A stretch of DNA of 64,000 nucleotides from Bacillota bacterium (GCA_023442465.1 JAEZZQ010000016.1:186001-250000); one strand, 5' to 3'; positions 43,094 to 51,880 are shown, counted from the stretch's first letter. Program-made: numbers and translations. Notes: a model not told the origin generated them from the sequence alone.

Positions 43094-43233
43094 TTACTAT
43101 TCAGCCGTCAATATTGCAAGGTGTTTTTTGTGAGCGAAGGTCACAGAAAACCCGGAGGAGGCAGGCGCGAAATACTGCACAGCAATATTTATGTGCAGTA
43201 TTTATTGCTATGAAGCCGAAGGCTGAATAGTAA
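43094..43233. mobile_element. MITE-like element, family 4
   Basis: This 140-bp element has perfect 13-bp terminal inverted repeats TTACTATTCAGCC/GGCTGAATAGTAA and an internal hairpin of ATACTGCACA-type arms (43172-43203 region). The termini differ from family 1 by a few bases. Solo copies of the terminus occur at 22128-22140 and 52145-52155. It fills the gap between divergent genes at 43036 and 43352. Confidence 0.7.
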
Positions 43234-43262
43234 TGAATAAGGCTATTATAAGTTATTCCGAC

Positions 43263-43291
43263 TTGACACCCGTTATGCTATATTGTAATAT
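43263..43291 (+). promoter_or_regulatory. Promoter of the CorC-family gene
   Basis: Consensus TTGACA (43263-43268) and TAATAT (43286-43291) are spaced by 17 bp on the plus strand, 60 bp before the start codon. Confidence 0.75.
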
Positions 43292-43351
43292 TTCAAATAA
43301 GTACATGGAAATAAATTCCACACAGATTACCACATAAGGAGTGATTACATT

Positions 43352-44710
43352 TTGGATACCTCTGGTGTCATACAACTTATCGTTATTATTATTTCAGTCG
43401 GATTATCAGCCTTTTTCTCTTCTGCGGGAACCGCACTTTCCTCAGTAAATAAAGTGCGCATAAAAGCACTGTCCGACGAAGGCAGCCCTAACGCCTCCAT
43501 CGTTTTAAAGCTTCTGAACAATCATGGTAAAATGTCAAACACCATTCTTACCGGAAAATATATTGCCAACCTGACTGCATCTTCTCTTGTCACGATTCTC
43601 ACCTTTACCTTCTACGGAAGCTACACGACAGCCATAACAACCGGCATTCTGGTTCTTGTACTTCTGCTCGTCGGAGAAACTATCCCTCAAAATACTGCTA
43701 TCATCTATCCTGAGAAAATTTCATTGCTTTGCTCGAGACCGGTCCTGTTTTTTATGTACCTGTTTACCCCTATCATATATATCTTAGGCGAAACAGCCCT
43801 TGGCATTTCCAAGCTTTTTCATATGGATATCCGCCAAAAAGGGGAATTTATGACGGAAGACGAGTTCAAGACCTATGTGGATGCAAGCCACGAAGAGGGC
43901 GTAATCGAATCGGAAGAGCGGGAAATTATTTATAACGTCTTCGATTTTATCGAGACGATGGCGAAAGATGTAATGATTCCCCGCATCGACATGGTCAGCG
44001 TAGACTTGAACATGAAATACGACGAGGTGCTGAATATATTCAAGGAATCCATGTATACCAGACTTCCCGTCTACGAAGAGCACAAGGACAATATCGTAGG
44101 CCTCATTAATATCAAGGACTTCATCCTCCTGACGGATAAGGAAAACTTCCATGTAAAGGATATTCTCAGAGAAGCCTACTACACCTACGAATATAAGAAA
44201 ACATCTGATTTAATGATAGAAATGCGGGAAATTGCTGCCAACGTGGCATTTATCATGAACGAATACGGCGCCACCGCAGGCATGATAACAATGGAAGATT
44301 TGTTAGAAGAAATCGTCGGTGAGATCAGGGATGAATACGACGGCGATGAAGAGGAGCTGATTCAGACAATCGATGACAACACCTATCTCGTAGAAGGCGG
44401 AATGAAGTTAGACGACATCAACGCCGCTCTGGAAACCAATCTGGAATCTGAGGATTACGATTCCATAGGCGGCCTGATCATCGAATCCCTCGACAGGCTC
44501 CCTTCAGACGAAGAGACCATCGTTATCTCCTCCGGCATTACCTTACAGGTACAAGGAATCGGACAGAACCGTATTAAAAAAGTACTGATGACACTGCCTG
44601 TAAAAGCATCCCTCCCAGAACTGGAATCGACGGAAAAAGAGCCCTCTGCCGAATATCGGGTAAGCGATATCGAAGAGGACTTAAGAGAAAACCATGATTC
44701 TGATTTCTAA
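43352..44710 (+). CDS. CNNM/CorC-family membrane protein with CBS domains
   Basis: This is a putative Mg or divalent-cation efflux or sensing protein (HlyC/CorC family). The 452-residue protein has an N-terminal CNNM (DUF21) membrane domain of three to four helices, a CBS pair from about residue 200 to 310 (VMIPRIDMVSVDLNMKYDE, TRLPVYEEHKDNIVGLINIKDF) and a C-terminal CorC_HlyC domain (DDNTYLVEGGMKLDDINAAL). An acidic tail follows. It starts at TTG with AAGGAG upstream. Its stop overlaps that of the facing HAD gene by three bases. Confidence 0.88.
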   Translation: MDTSGVIQLIVIIISVGLSAFFSSAGTALSSVNKVRIKALSDEGSPNASIVLKLLNNHGKMSNTILTGKYIANLTASSLVTILTFTFYGSYTTAITTGILVLVLLLVGETIPQNTAIIYPEKISLLCSRPVLFFMYLFTPIIYILGETALGISKLFHMDIRQKGEFMTEDEFKTYVDASHEEGVIESEEREIIYNVFDFIETMAKDVMIPRIDMVSVDLNMKYDEVLNIFKESMYTRLPVYEEHKDNIVGLINIKDFILLTDKENFHVKDILREAYYTYEYKKTSDLMIEMREIAANVAFIMNEYGATAGMITMEDLLEEIVGEIRDEYDGDEEELIQTIDDNTYLVEGGMKLDDINAALETNLESEDYDSIGGLIIESLDRLPSDEETIVISSGITLQVQGIGQNRIKKVLMTLPVKASLPELESTEKEPSAEYRVSDIEEDLRENHDSDF

Positions 44711-45369
44711 GCCTGCAATAAATCCAATATTTCCAAAGGGTCGTCGACAAACACCTTGCCGCCGGCCTTTTGCTGTTCTTCCTTCGTCCGAAATCCCCAC
44801 GTAACCGAAATGCAATCCATGAAAGCGTTCTTCGCTGTAGCGATATCCACCTCGGAATCCCCTACATACACCGCAGTTTCCCTGGTGCTCCCAAGCAATT
44901 TCAATGCTTCTATTACCGTATCAGGAGCCGGCTTTCTATTAATATTCTCCTTCTCCCCAATCGCCACCTGAATATACTCTGCAAAATACTGCTCTTTCAG
45001 CTCCTGTACCGCATCGTAATACTTATTGGAGACAATCGCCATCTTATAACCCCTGCGTTTTAATTCCCCAAGCAGTTCCTCCACATGATCATAAAGCCCT
45101 GTCTTATCGTTGCAGTGCAAGGAATAATGCTCTTTAAAAATCTCGAACACCCTCTCGAACTTCGGATTCTCCCTTCCTTCCGGTACTGAAAGCTCCATTA
45201 GCCTCATCACGCCGTTCCCTACAAAACGTCTGATTTCCTCCATACTGCGAAGAGGCATACCAGCCTCATCCAAAGCGAAATTCACACTTTCCTTCAAATC
45301 CTCCAATGTATTCAATAGCGTACCGTCTAAATCGAAAACAACGGTATCCCACTCTTTCTTTTCTGACAT
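44707..45369 (-). CDS. HAD-family phosphatase, phosphoglycolate phosphatase-like
   Basis: The 220-residue cytosolic protein has HAD motif I VVFDLDGTLLNT with the nucleophile Asp, a helical cap, motif II/III around AIVSNKYYDA and KPAPDTVIEAL, and motif IV VYVGDSEVDIATAKNA. It belongs to the Gph/PpaX group, which removes phosphate from phosphoglycolate or pyrophosphate. The substrate cannot be fixed by eye. It is the only minus-strand gene between 43.1 and 46.8 kb and converges on the CorC-like gene. Confidence 0.88.
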   Translation of the reverse strand: MSEKKEWDTVVFDLDGTLLNTLEDLKESVNFALDEAGMPLRSMEEIRRFVGNGVMRLMELSVPEGRENPKFERVFEIFKEHYSLHCNDKTGLYDHVEELLGELKRRGYKMAIVSNKYYDAVQELKEQYFAEYIQVAIGEKENINRKPAPDTVIEALKLLGSTRETAVYVGDSEVDIATAKNAFMDCISVTWGFRTKEEQQKAGGKVFVDDPLEILDLLQA

Positions 45370-45406
45370 TTTTTACTTCTCCTTTACTTCTTTATTTTTA
45401 ATTGCC

Positions 45407-45528
45407 GGAACAAAAGTGTGCTTCGCGCACTCCCGCGGTCAAATATTTGGGCAGTACAGCTTTTGTTCTGCGCGCGCAGCTGCGCATCTATCTTTCTTTA
45501 ATAGGAGTACTTTCCTATTAAAAGAAAG
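45407..45528. repeat. Repeat family 3, longest copy
   Basis: This roughly 122-bp element starts GGAACAAAAGTGTGC. It contains a mirror GTACAGCTTTTGTTC arm that pairs imperfectly with the start, the core GCGCGCAGCTGCGCATC, and a 15-bp hairpin of CTTTCTTTAATAGGA type (45492-45528). Parts recur at 7911-7986 and 30208-30281. It accounts for most of the gap upstream of the 45668 gene. Confidence 0.65.
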
Positions 45529-45594
45529 GCTGACGCAATCTCCCCCGATTATAAAATACTGGCACAAATTTGTAAAGAACCTCCTTTTTACCGA

Positions 45595-45624
45595 TTGAAA
45601 AACCCTCTCTCTATATGGTAGAAT
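45595..45624 (+). promoter_or_regulatory. Promoter of the secreted Cys/His protein gene
   Basis: TTGAAA (45595-45600) and TAGAAT (45619-45624) are spaced by 18 bp, 44 bp before the ATG. Confidence 0.55.
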
Positions 45625-45667
45625 AGAAAACAGAATACTACTATAAAACCTAAGGATAAAATACCAT

Positions 45668-46174
45668 ATGAAAATAGTTAAGAGAATTATCTATGCACTG
45701 CTCGGACTTGTTTTAACGGGTGCTGTCGTACTCGTCGGCATCATATTGTTTGCGGAATACAGCGGCAGACGTTTTACCCCCGGTTCCACCCAGGTGGCAG
45801 AAGGCATTGAGGACGATAAATCCCGTCTGGTATACGATGAAAATGGTAATGTCGTAGAATTGCCGAGCGAAAGCTCTGACTCACCTGCCGCAACCGGGCA
45901 GGAGACCTCTGCTCCTGTGCAGGATATTTCTTCCGGAGATGCTTCTGCTCCTTCTGCAGATCCCGTACAGGAAACTGCTGCCGAAACAGAGACAACTTCT
46001 GAAGAAGACAACATAGAACGTGTTTATGTCATGGATATGGGTGCAAACCTTTTCCATACGGCAGACTGCCCTTATGTTCAGGAGATAAAGCCAGAGGATC
46101 TTTCCGAAATGACTACCTCCCGTGCGAAGATCTTAAACGCTGGCTATCAGCCTTGCACCTACTGCAATCCATAG
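45668..46174 (+). CDS. Membrane-anchored protein with C-terminal Cys/His zinc-like domain
   Basis: The 168-residue protein has an N-terminal signal-anchor (IIYALLGLVLTGAVVLVGII), a low-complexity Ser/Glu/Ala/Pro linker of about 80 residues, and a compact C-terminal domain: VYVMDMGANLFHTADCPYV, then GYQPCTYCNP. The His-Cys plus Cys-x2-Cys pattern resembles the Ada-like metal-binding module found at the ends of clostridial secreted proteins. Function is unknown. It is followed by the amidase gene after 105 bp, which hints at an extracytoplasmic role. Confidence 0.7.
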   Translation: MKIVKRIIYALLGLVLTGAVVLVGIILFAEYSGRRFTPGSTQVAEGIEDDKSRLVYDENGNVVELPSESSDSPAATGQETSAPVQDISSGDASAPSADPVQETAAETETTSEEDNIERVYVMDMGANLFHTADCPYVQEIKPEDLSEMTTSRAKILNAGYQPCTYCNP

Positions 46175-46279
46175 CAGCTTTACCGCCGCTGCCTTTTGAC
46201 CCCCATATAAATTGCAACTTGCTGTACCGATATTCACTTGTTCGCATATAGTAAAATTAAGTAAATTTATGGTGATTAT

Positions 46280-46819
46280 ATGGCATATACAGTTGTTTTA
46301 GATGCTGGACATGGCGGCGCCAATCCCGGCGCAGTTTCTAATGGAAGGCAGGAGAAAGACGATACCCTTCGCCTCACTCTGGCAATTGGCCAGTTGCTTG
46401 AAAGCGCAGGCATAAATGTCGTCTATACAAGAACCACCGATATATACGAAAGTCCGGCCCAAAAGGCCGCCGAAGCAAATCAGGCAGGGGCTGATTTTTT
46501 CGTATCCATCCATCGCAATTCCAGTGTATATCCTAATCAGTACACCGGAATCGAGACTTTGGTATACAGTCTTTACGGACCTGCAGCGGAAATGGCAGCA
46601 AACATTAATGAAAATCTTGAGGCTCTCGGCTTCGTTAACCACGGAGTCAATGAACGCACGAATCTGATTGTTTTAAATCAGACACAGATGCCCTCTTTAT
46701 TGGTAGAAGTCGGGTTCATCAATAACGAGCAGGATAACGCCCTTTTCGACAGCCGCTTTCAGGAAATTGCTCAGGCCATTGCCGACGGTATTATAGATAC
46801 GTTAAACACACAAGGATAA
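46280..46819 (+). CDS. N-acetylmuramoyl-L-alanine amidase (Amidase_3)
   Basis: This 179-residue zinc amidase cleaves the MurNAc-L-Ala bond in peptidoglycan. It consists of the catalytic domain alone: VVLDAGHGGANPGAV with the first His, the VSIHRNS segment with the second His, TGIETLVY, and the C-terminal LLVEVGFINNEQD with the catalytic Glu. No signal peptide or cell-wall-binding domain is visible, so it may be released by lysis, be exported otherwise, or work like CwlD in spore cortex modification. A GGTGAT site precedes the ATG. Confidence 0.9.
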   Translation: MAYTVVLDAGHGGANPGAVSNGRQEKDDTLRLTLAIGQLLESAGINVVYTRTTDIYESPAQKAAEANQAGADFFVSIHRNSSVYPNQYTGIETLVYSLYGPAAEMAANINENLEALGFVNHGVNERTNLIVLNQTQMPSLLVEVGFINNEQDNALFDSRFQEIAQAIADGIIDTLNTQG

Positions 46820-46840
46820 AGCACATAGTATTTTTTGTTT

Positions 46841-46901
46841 TAAAAAGGGTATTTCATATATTTGTGTCAAAGCACAATTATATAAAATACCCTCTGTTTT
46901 T
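46841..46901. terminator. Bidirectional terminator between convergent genes
   Basis: A stem AGGGTATTT/AAATACCCT (46846-46854 with 46885-46893) with further A/T pairing has TTTTT on the plus side and an A run on the other. It serves the amidase gene and the facing operon that ends at 46934. Confidence 0.75.
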
Positions 46902-46933
46902 ATGTAACAGGATAAACATCCCCCTGTTCTTCT

Positions 46934-47593
46934 CTATACTCTTGCCTTAAAACTTCCTTCCGGGCTTCTATCTTTGGCAAGCGTGCTGTATTCCCCTGAT
47001 TTATTGTAAGAGTCCATCAGGTAATTATGATTTTCACCCTTGGGACTTACGTTAAGCTGAGTTGTACTTTTCACATTTTTGGACTTTTTCCACAAAGCTG
47101 TCGCATTCAAGACAGTTTCTTCAAATTTCTGAAGAAACCTTCGCAAATTTCCCTGCTCTTTTTTCAGGCCGCCGCTGACGGCACCCTCTATCTCGCTTAC
47201 CTTTCTCGCATTTTCCTCTTCAAAATCCATTTCTTCATCTTTCGGACTGTCATTTTTAATGATCGACGTAGCGAGAATCGCTTCTTCCTGCCTGCTGCTT
47301 CCGCCCTTTTCTCCGGGGTTCGACAATATTGCTTCTTCTCCAGAATCGTTCCAGAATCGCACTGCCTTGGAAACCACGCTCTTCCATCCGTTCGTAACTA
47401 TATTCCGAAGGGAAAAGGCTTCCCGCATCTGCGGCTTGACACTCTGTACATGATCCGTTTCCGTACCGCTTACATTTGCTGCGCCGCCGTTTTTCTCTAA
47501 CGAACTTTCCTCCTCGTGGACGCAATCCGTTACCATATGTTCATGAGTTTGTGTCTGATAAGAATGATTTAAGCCACTGCTTCTTTCAATCAT
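46934..47593 (-). CDS. Uncharacterised protein, charged and mostly disordered
   Basis: I do not recognise this 219-residue protein. It has no signal peptide or membrane helix, is rich in Ser, Glu, Lys and Asn, and its only ordered-looking parts are a helical stretch around LRNIVTNGWKSVVSKAVRFW and a second around NLRRFLQKFEETVLNATALW, which resemble each other loosely (basic-aromatic amphipathic helices). The ATG has GAGGGTG upstream and overlaps the previous stop by four bases (ATGA), so it is coupled to the 129-residue gene. It is the last gene of the hisS operon. Confidence 0.65.
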   Translation of the reverse strand: MIERSSGLNHSYQTQTHEHMVTDCVHEEESSLEKNGGAANVSGTETDHVQSVKPQMREAFSLRNIVTNGWKSVVSKAVRFWNDSGEEAILSNPGEKGGSSRQEEAILATSIIKNDSPKDEEMDFEEENARKVSEIEGAVSGGLKKEQGNLRRFLQKFEETVLNATALWKKSKNVKSTTQLNVSPKGENHNYLMDSYNKSGEYSTLAKDRSPEGSFKARV

Positions 47594-47979
47594 AAATATT
47601 CACCCTCTTTTTCTTTCGAGAAACCGATGTCTACGAAAGCATTGTTCCTGCGAATCACGCCAAGTCCTTCCACGACATCCTCATCGCTTCCGACTGCTAT
47701 TCCTATTCTTTTCTTATCCTTCGTTACGAGCATGATGCTGTGCGTCTCTTCTCCTGCCCGTTCACGGCGAATCCTTCCCGGAGCATCTTCCATCTTATGA
47801 TAAGCCCATACGATGTCCTGATAATACACATACAACCATTCCCTGACTCCCTGATAAAAAATAAAGTACTTTCCATACCGGACATTGCCGGCTCTCCAGG
47901 CGGTATTGTAGTCCATCCGCACCATACTCTCATTATATTCCTTCCCCGAGGCCACCTCTAACTTAGTTATTCCCTTCAT
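47590..47979 (-). CDS. Uncharacterised small basic/aromatic protein
   Basis: This 129-residue soluble protein is not one I can name. It appears to be a compact beta-rich domain: VRYGKYFIFYQGVREWLYVYY, IVWAYHKMED, SIMLVTKDKKRIGIAVGSDEDV, and a closing NAFVDIGFSKE. The pattern of alternating beta strands ending in a charged tail recalls PH-like domains, but this is only impression. It lies 31 bp after the phosphopantetheinyl transferase gene and is coupled to the 219-residue gene downstream. Confidence 0.7.
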   Translation of the reverse strand: MKGITKLEVASGKEYNESMVRMDYNTAWRAGNVRYGKYFIFYQGVREWLYVYYQDIVWAYHKMEDAPGRIRRERAGEETHSIMLVTKDKKRIGIAVGSDEDVVEGLGVIRRNNAFVDIGFSKEKEGEYL

Positions 47980-48010
47980 CTTATGCCATGCCCTTTCAGC
48001 CTTATCTCCC

Positions 48011-48745
48011 TTATCGCAATTCGGCCAACATTATTTCTTTTATAGTTATATCGGCAATTTCCAAATAACTGCATACTGCAATACTATACTTTTCCATTTT
48101 ATCACATATCTGGAAATATGCGATATCTTTTTCTTGTCCCTTGCAAATAACTCTGCCGCTTGCATATTCTCTTTCTGCATTCCGCTCTTTTGAAAAATGT
48201 ATGACAGAGGTATCCATGCCCTGCCGCATTCCTTTTCCCGTCAATTTCATATGCGCTTCCTTTATTGCCCACATCCGGAAAAACACGTCCGCAGAATTCC
48301 TTCCTCCTGCTGCTCCTGTCTGTCCAAGAGTCTTCTTATCCTCCGCGGAAAAAAAGCGGGCCGCAATGCCGGATTTCACTTCCCGGTGTTCTTGGATATC
48401 TGCACCTACCTCCGCCTCTGATATGACGCATATCACATAATCTCCCGAATGCGAAAGGCTGAAATAAATATCGGGATAATTACTAAAATACGGCTTCCCA
48501 TTTTCCCCGAAGGAATATGAGAAAGAAAGCGGTATTGCATCCGCCTGCAAACCGCTTTCCTGCGCTTGTATGTCTGCGACTCCCGCCTGAAGCAAATATC
48601 CGGCAAGGAGACTCCTTTTTCTGTCCGTTTCATTTCTGCACTGCCGCACCTTCTCCTGCCTTACCCCATCTATTTTTTCGAAATAGCTGCGGTAAACAGC
48701 TTCATCGGACAATGCCGCAATGTCTGCAATATATAATCTGATCAC
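48011..48745 (-). CDS. 4'-phosphopantetheinyl transferase (Sfp type)
   Basis: This enzyme moves the phosphopantetheine arm of coenzyme A onto carrier proteins. The 244-residue pseudo-dimer shows the Sfp-class motifs: FSYSFGENGKPYFSNYPD and FSLSHSGDYVICV in the middle, VGADIQEHR with the metal-binding Asp, and WAIKEAHMKLTGKGM with the catalytic Glu/Lys. It starts at GTG with GGAGAAG upstream, 16 bp after aspS. No NRPS or PKS genes are nearby, so the partner carrier protein is unknown. Confidence 0.9.
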   Translation of the reverse strand: MIRLYIADIAALSDEAVYRSYFEKIDGVRQEKVRQCRNETDRKRSLLAGYLLQAGVADIQAQESGLQADAIPLSFSYSFGENGKPYFSNYPDIYFSLSHSGDYVICVISEAEVGADIQEHREVKSGIAARFFSAEDKKTLGQTGAAGGRNSADVFFRMWAIKEAHMKLTGKGMRQGMDTSVIHFSKERNAEREYASGRVICKGQEKDIAYFQICDKMEKYSIAVCSYLEIADITIKEIMLAELR

Positions 48746-48761
48746 TTTCTTCTCCGATTTA

Positions 48762-50561
48762 CTACTCTGAGACGCCTTCCCTTAAGTTCAAAGCAATTCC
48801 GAGTTCCTCAAGCTGTACCCCGTCCACCACGTCCGGTGCATTTGTTAGAAGGCAGGAGGCATCCTTAACCTTCGGGAATGCCATAACATCCCGGATGCTG
48901 TCCGCGTTCACCAAAAGCATAACGAGACGGTCCAAACCATAAGCCAGCCCTGCATGGGGAGGCACACCATATTTGAAGGCATTTAACAGGAAACCGAAAC
49001 GATTATAGGCATCTTCCTTCTCAAAACCCAGTACCTCGAACATCTTCTCCTGCACGTCATTTTGGAAAATTCTAACCGAACCGCCGCCCAGCTCTACACC
49101 ATTTAATACAATGTCATATGCCTTGGCACGTATTCTTCCCGGGTCGCTGTCCATATACTGAAGATCCTCGTCCATAGGCATGGTAAACGGATGATGCATC
49201 GCCACAAAACGGTTATTCTCCTCATTCCATTCCAGAAGAGGAAATTCGGTTACCCATAAGAAGTTAAACCGGTTATCGTCAATCAGTCCCATCTGCTTGC
49301 CCAGTTCCAAACGCAAAGCACCCAGAACGCTCCATACGATATTTGTCTTGTCCGCAGCGAATAAAAGCAAGTCGCCCTTTTCTCCGTCCATAGCCTTTAC
49401 CAACTCCGCAAGCTGCGCTTCGGTCATAAATTTGGCAAAGGAAGATTTATAGCTTCCATCCTCTTCTATGCAAAGATAAGCCAGCCCCTTCGCTCCGTAG
49501 CCTTTGGCAAAGTCTACCAAAGCATCGATTTTCTTACGAGGCATAGCACCCTGACCCTTGGCATTAATACCCCTTACGGAGCCGCCGTTTTCCAAAGCGG
49601 AAGTGAACACGCTAAACCCGCTGCCTGAAACGACTGCGGATACATCCGTAAGCTCCATTCCGAAACGGGTATCCGGTTTATCTGAACCGTAACGATTCAT
49701 AGCGTCTATCCATTTGATGCGCGGAAGCGGAAGGCTTACCTCCAACCCGATGGCATCCTTGCATACCGCTTTAATCAGCCTCTCGTTCACATCGATTACG
49801 TCCTCAACATCCACGAAGGACAGCTCCATGTCCACCTGTGTAAACTCCGGCTGTCTGTCGGCACGAAGATCCTCATCGCGGAAACATTTCGCTATCTGGA
49901 AATAGCGGTCGTAACCGGAGCACATCAAAAGCTGCTTGAAAAGCTGGGGAGACTGAGGCAATCCGTAAAAAGTTCCCGGATGCACGCGGCTGGGCACCAG
50001 ATAATCCCTTGCCCCCTCCGGCGTGGACTTGCCGAGTATTGGCGTCTCGATTTCCAAAAATCCTTCCTCCGTCAAAAATCTGCGGATAGAGGCAGTAATA
50101 TTGCTTCTTAAAATAAGATTTCCCTGCAAGTCAGGCCTTCTTAAATCCAAATAACGGTATTTCAAACGAAGCTCTTCCTTTGTCTTGGAATCCGCCTCGA
50201 TGGGGAATGGCGGTGTCTCCGCTTCGGATAAAATGCGGGTTTCCTTCGCACGTATCTCTATATCGCCGGTAGCCAGATTCTCGTTTACCGCGCCCGCCCG
50301 CTTTTCTACTTTGCCGACGATGGCTACTACGAATTCGCTTCTCATCTTTTCCGCCTTCGCAAAGCTATCTGCACCGCAGTCGCTCTCCTCGAAAATAATC
50401 TGGAGCAGACCGGAACGATCTCTTAAATCCACAAAGATAATGCCGCCTTTGTTCCTCTGCTTCTGTACCCAGCCCATGACTGTTACCGTTTCTCCTATAT
50501 TCGCTCCCGACAACTCGCCGCAGCGGTATGTCCTCTTTAAGCCTTTCATCGATTCTGCCAT
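48762..50561 (-). CDS. aspS: Aspartyl-tRNA synthetase
   Basis: Class II synthetase of 599 residues with the bacterial domain order: N-terminal OB anticodon-binding fold (GWVQKQRNKGGIIFVDLRDRSG), catalytic core with motif 2 FRDEDLRADRQPEFTQVDME, a GAD insertion domain, and motif 3 GLAYGLDRLVMLL. It charges tRNA-Asp. GAGGAA precedes the ATG. It is transcribed after hisS, the usual Firmicute pair. Confidence 0.97.
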   Translation of the reverse strand: MAESMKGLKRTYRCGELSGANIGETVTVMGWVQKQRNKGGIIFVDLRDRSGLLQIIFEESDCGADSFAKAEKMRSEFVVAIVGKVEKRAGAVNENLATGDIEIRAKETRILSEAETPPFPIEADSKTKEELRLKYRYLDLRRPDLQGNLILRSNITASIRRFLTEEGFLEIETPILGKSTPEGARDYLVPSRVHPGTFYGLPQSPQLFKQLLMCSGYDRYFQIAKCFRDEDLRADRQPEFTQVDMELSFVDVEDVIDVNERLIKAVCKDAIGLEVSLPLPRIKWIDAMNRYGSDKPDTRFGMELTDVSAVVSGSGFSVFTSALENGGSVRGINAKGQGAMPRKKIDALVDFAKGYGAKGLAYLCIEEDGSYKSSFAKFMTEAQLAELVKAMDGEKGDLLLFAADKTNIVWSVLGALRLELGKQMGLIDDNRFNFLWVTEFPLLEWNEENNRFVAMHHPFTMPMDEDLQYMDSDPGRIRAKAYDIVLNGVELGGGSVRIFQNDVQEKMFEVLGFEKEDAYNRFGFLLNAFKYGVPPHAGLAYGLDRLVMLLVNADSIRDVMAFPKVKDASCLLTNAPDVVDGVQLEELGIALNLREGVSE

Positions 50562-50617
50562 TTTACCATTTCCTCACAATCTGTCTTTGACAACGCACTC
50601 TTTTATCATTTCCGATT

Positions 50618-51880
50618 TTATTTTTTTATAGGGTCCTTATAGAATTCTTCGAACTCCATATATCCTTCCGCATTCAGCTGTTCCTTCTGGAACTTTTTGT
50701 TTTTGTTCATGCGCGCGACCAGCACCTGCATACCCTTTTGCCGTTCTTCCTGTGCCTTCGCAATGATTTCACACAGTGCATCTGCTTCTACGCCCTTTTC
50801 TATAAGATATGCAACTTTCCTGCTCTCATTAGGAATCTGGAAGCCCTTTTCCTGCATGATTAATATAATACGTTCGAAGCCTATGGAAAATCCGCAGGCG
50901 GGAACATCGTTCCCCGTAAATTTGCCTACCATCTTGTCGTAGCGCCCGCCGCCTCCGCAGCTTCCGCCGAATTCCGGCATCGCGACTTCGAAAATGGTTC
51001 CCGTATAGTAAGACATTCCTCTGACGAGGGTTGGGTCGAATACGATTTCAAATTCAGACGCCTTTGTCGCCTTTACGCTTGCTATAATTTCCTGAAGGCT
51101 CTGCTCCACCTCCGGCTCCAGCACTCCCTTAAGCCTCTCGGCCAAATAAGAAAGACCGTCCTGCGCCGCTTCCATTCCTTCGAACAGCTCCAGATACTTT
51201 TCTATGCATTCTTCCGCAAAGCCGCTTTCTTTCAATTCACCGGCAACTCCCGTAAGCCCGATCTTGTCCATCTTATCCAAAATGATAAATACCGTATCGT
51301 AAGCTTCCTCAGCAAAACCGCTGTAAGCCGCCATCGCCTTCAAAATCCGCCTCTCGTTGATTCGAATCTGAAAGTTCTTAAAGCCCAGCCGCCCTAATGT
51401 GGTGGTGGTGGCCAATATAAGTTCAATTTCCGCAAGGTTGGAAGGCTCTCCCAATATATCTATATCGCACTGCATAAACTGTCTGTAGCGCCCCTTCTGA
51501 GGTCTGTCAGCTCTCCATACATTCCCCATCTGCAGAGCCTTAAATGGCGAAGGCAGTTCATTGGCATGGTTGGAATAATACCGAACCAGCGGAACTGTCA
51601 AATCATAACGAAGACCTCCATCCACCAAATCTTCCTCACTCTTTGCTTCATCCAGATTCAGCTTTTCCCCGCGCTTTAAAATCTTGAAAATCAGCTTCTC
51701 ATTCTCTCCGCCCTGCTTGCTGCTTAGATTTGCAATGTTCTCTACGCAGGGTGTCTCGATGGAAGAAAAACCGAACTTTCCGTAGGTTTCCTTGATCACG
51801 CCGATCACATAATCCCGAAGCTGCATTTCCGCAGGCATAATATCCTTCATGCCGGTAACCGGCTTCTTACTCAGTGCCAT
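50618..51880 (-). CDS. hisS: Histidyl-tRNA synthetase
   Basis: Class II synthetase of 420 residues. Motif 1 region (YGKFGFSSIETPCVE), motif 2 GNVWRADRPQKGRYRQFMQCDID, the histidine-specific RGMSYYTGTIFEV, and motif 3 GFSIGFERI are present, with a C-terminal anticodon domain. AGGAGC precedes the ATG. It is the first gene of an operon with aspS and others. No T-box is visible in its leader; instead the leader carries a MITE-like element. Confidence 0.97.
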   Translation of the reverse strand: MALSKKPVTGMKDIMPAEMQLRDYVIGVIKETYGKFGFSSIETPCVENIANLSSKQGGENEKLIFKILKRGEKLNLDEAKSEEDLVDGGLRYDLTVPLVRYYSNHANELPSPFKALQMGNVWRADRPQKGRYRQFMQCDIDILGEPSNLAEIELILATTTTLGRLGFKNFQIRINERRILKAMAAYSGFAEEAYDTVFIILDKMDKIGLTGVAGELKESGFAEECIEKYLELFEGMEAAQDGLSYLAERLKGVLEPEVEQSLQEIIASVKATKASEFEIVFDPTLVRGMSYYTGTIFEVAMPEFGGSCGGGGRYDKMVGKFTGNDVPACGFSIGFERIILIMQEKGFQIPNESRKVAYLIEKGVEADALCEIIAKAQEERQKGMQVLVARMNKNKKFQKEQLNAEGYMEFEEFYKDPIKK

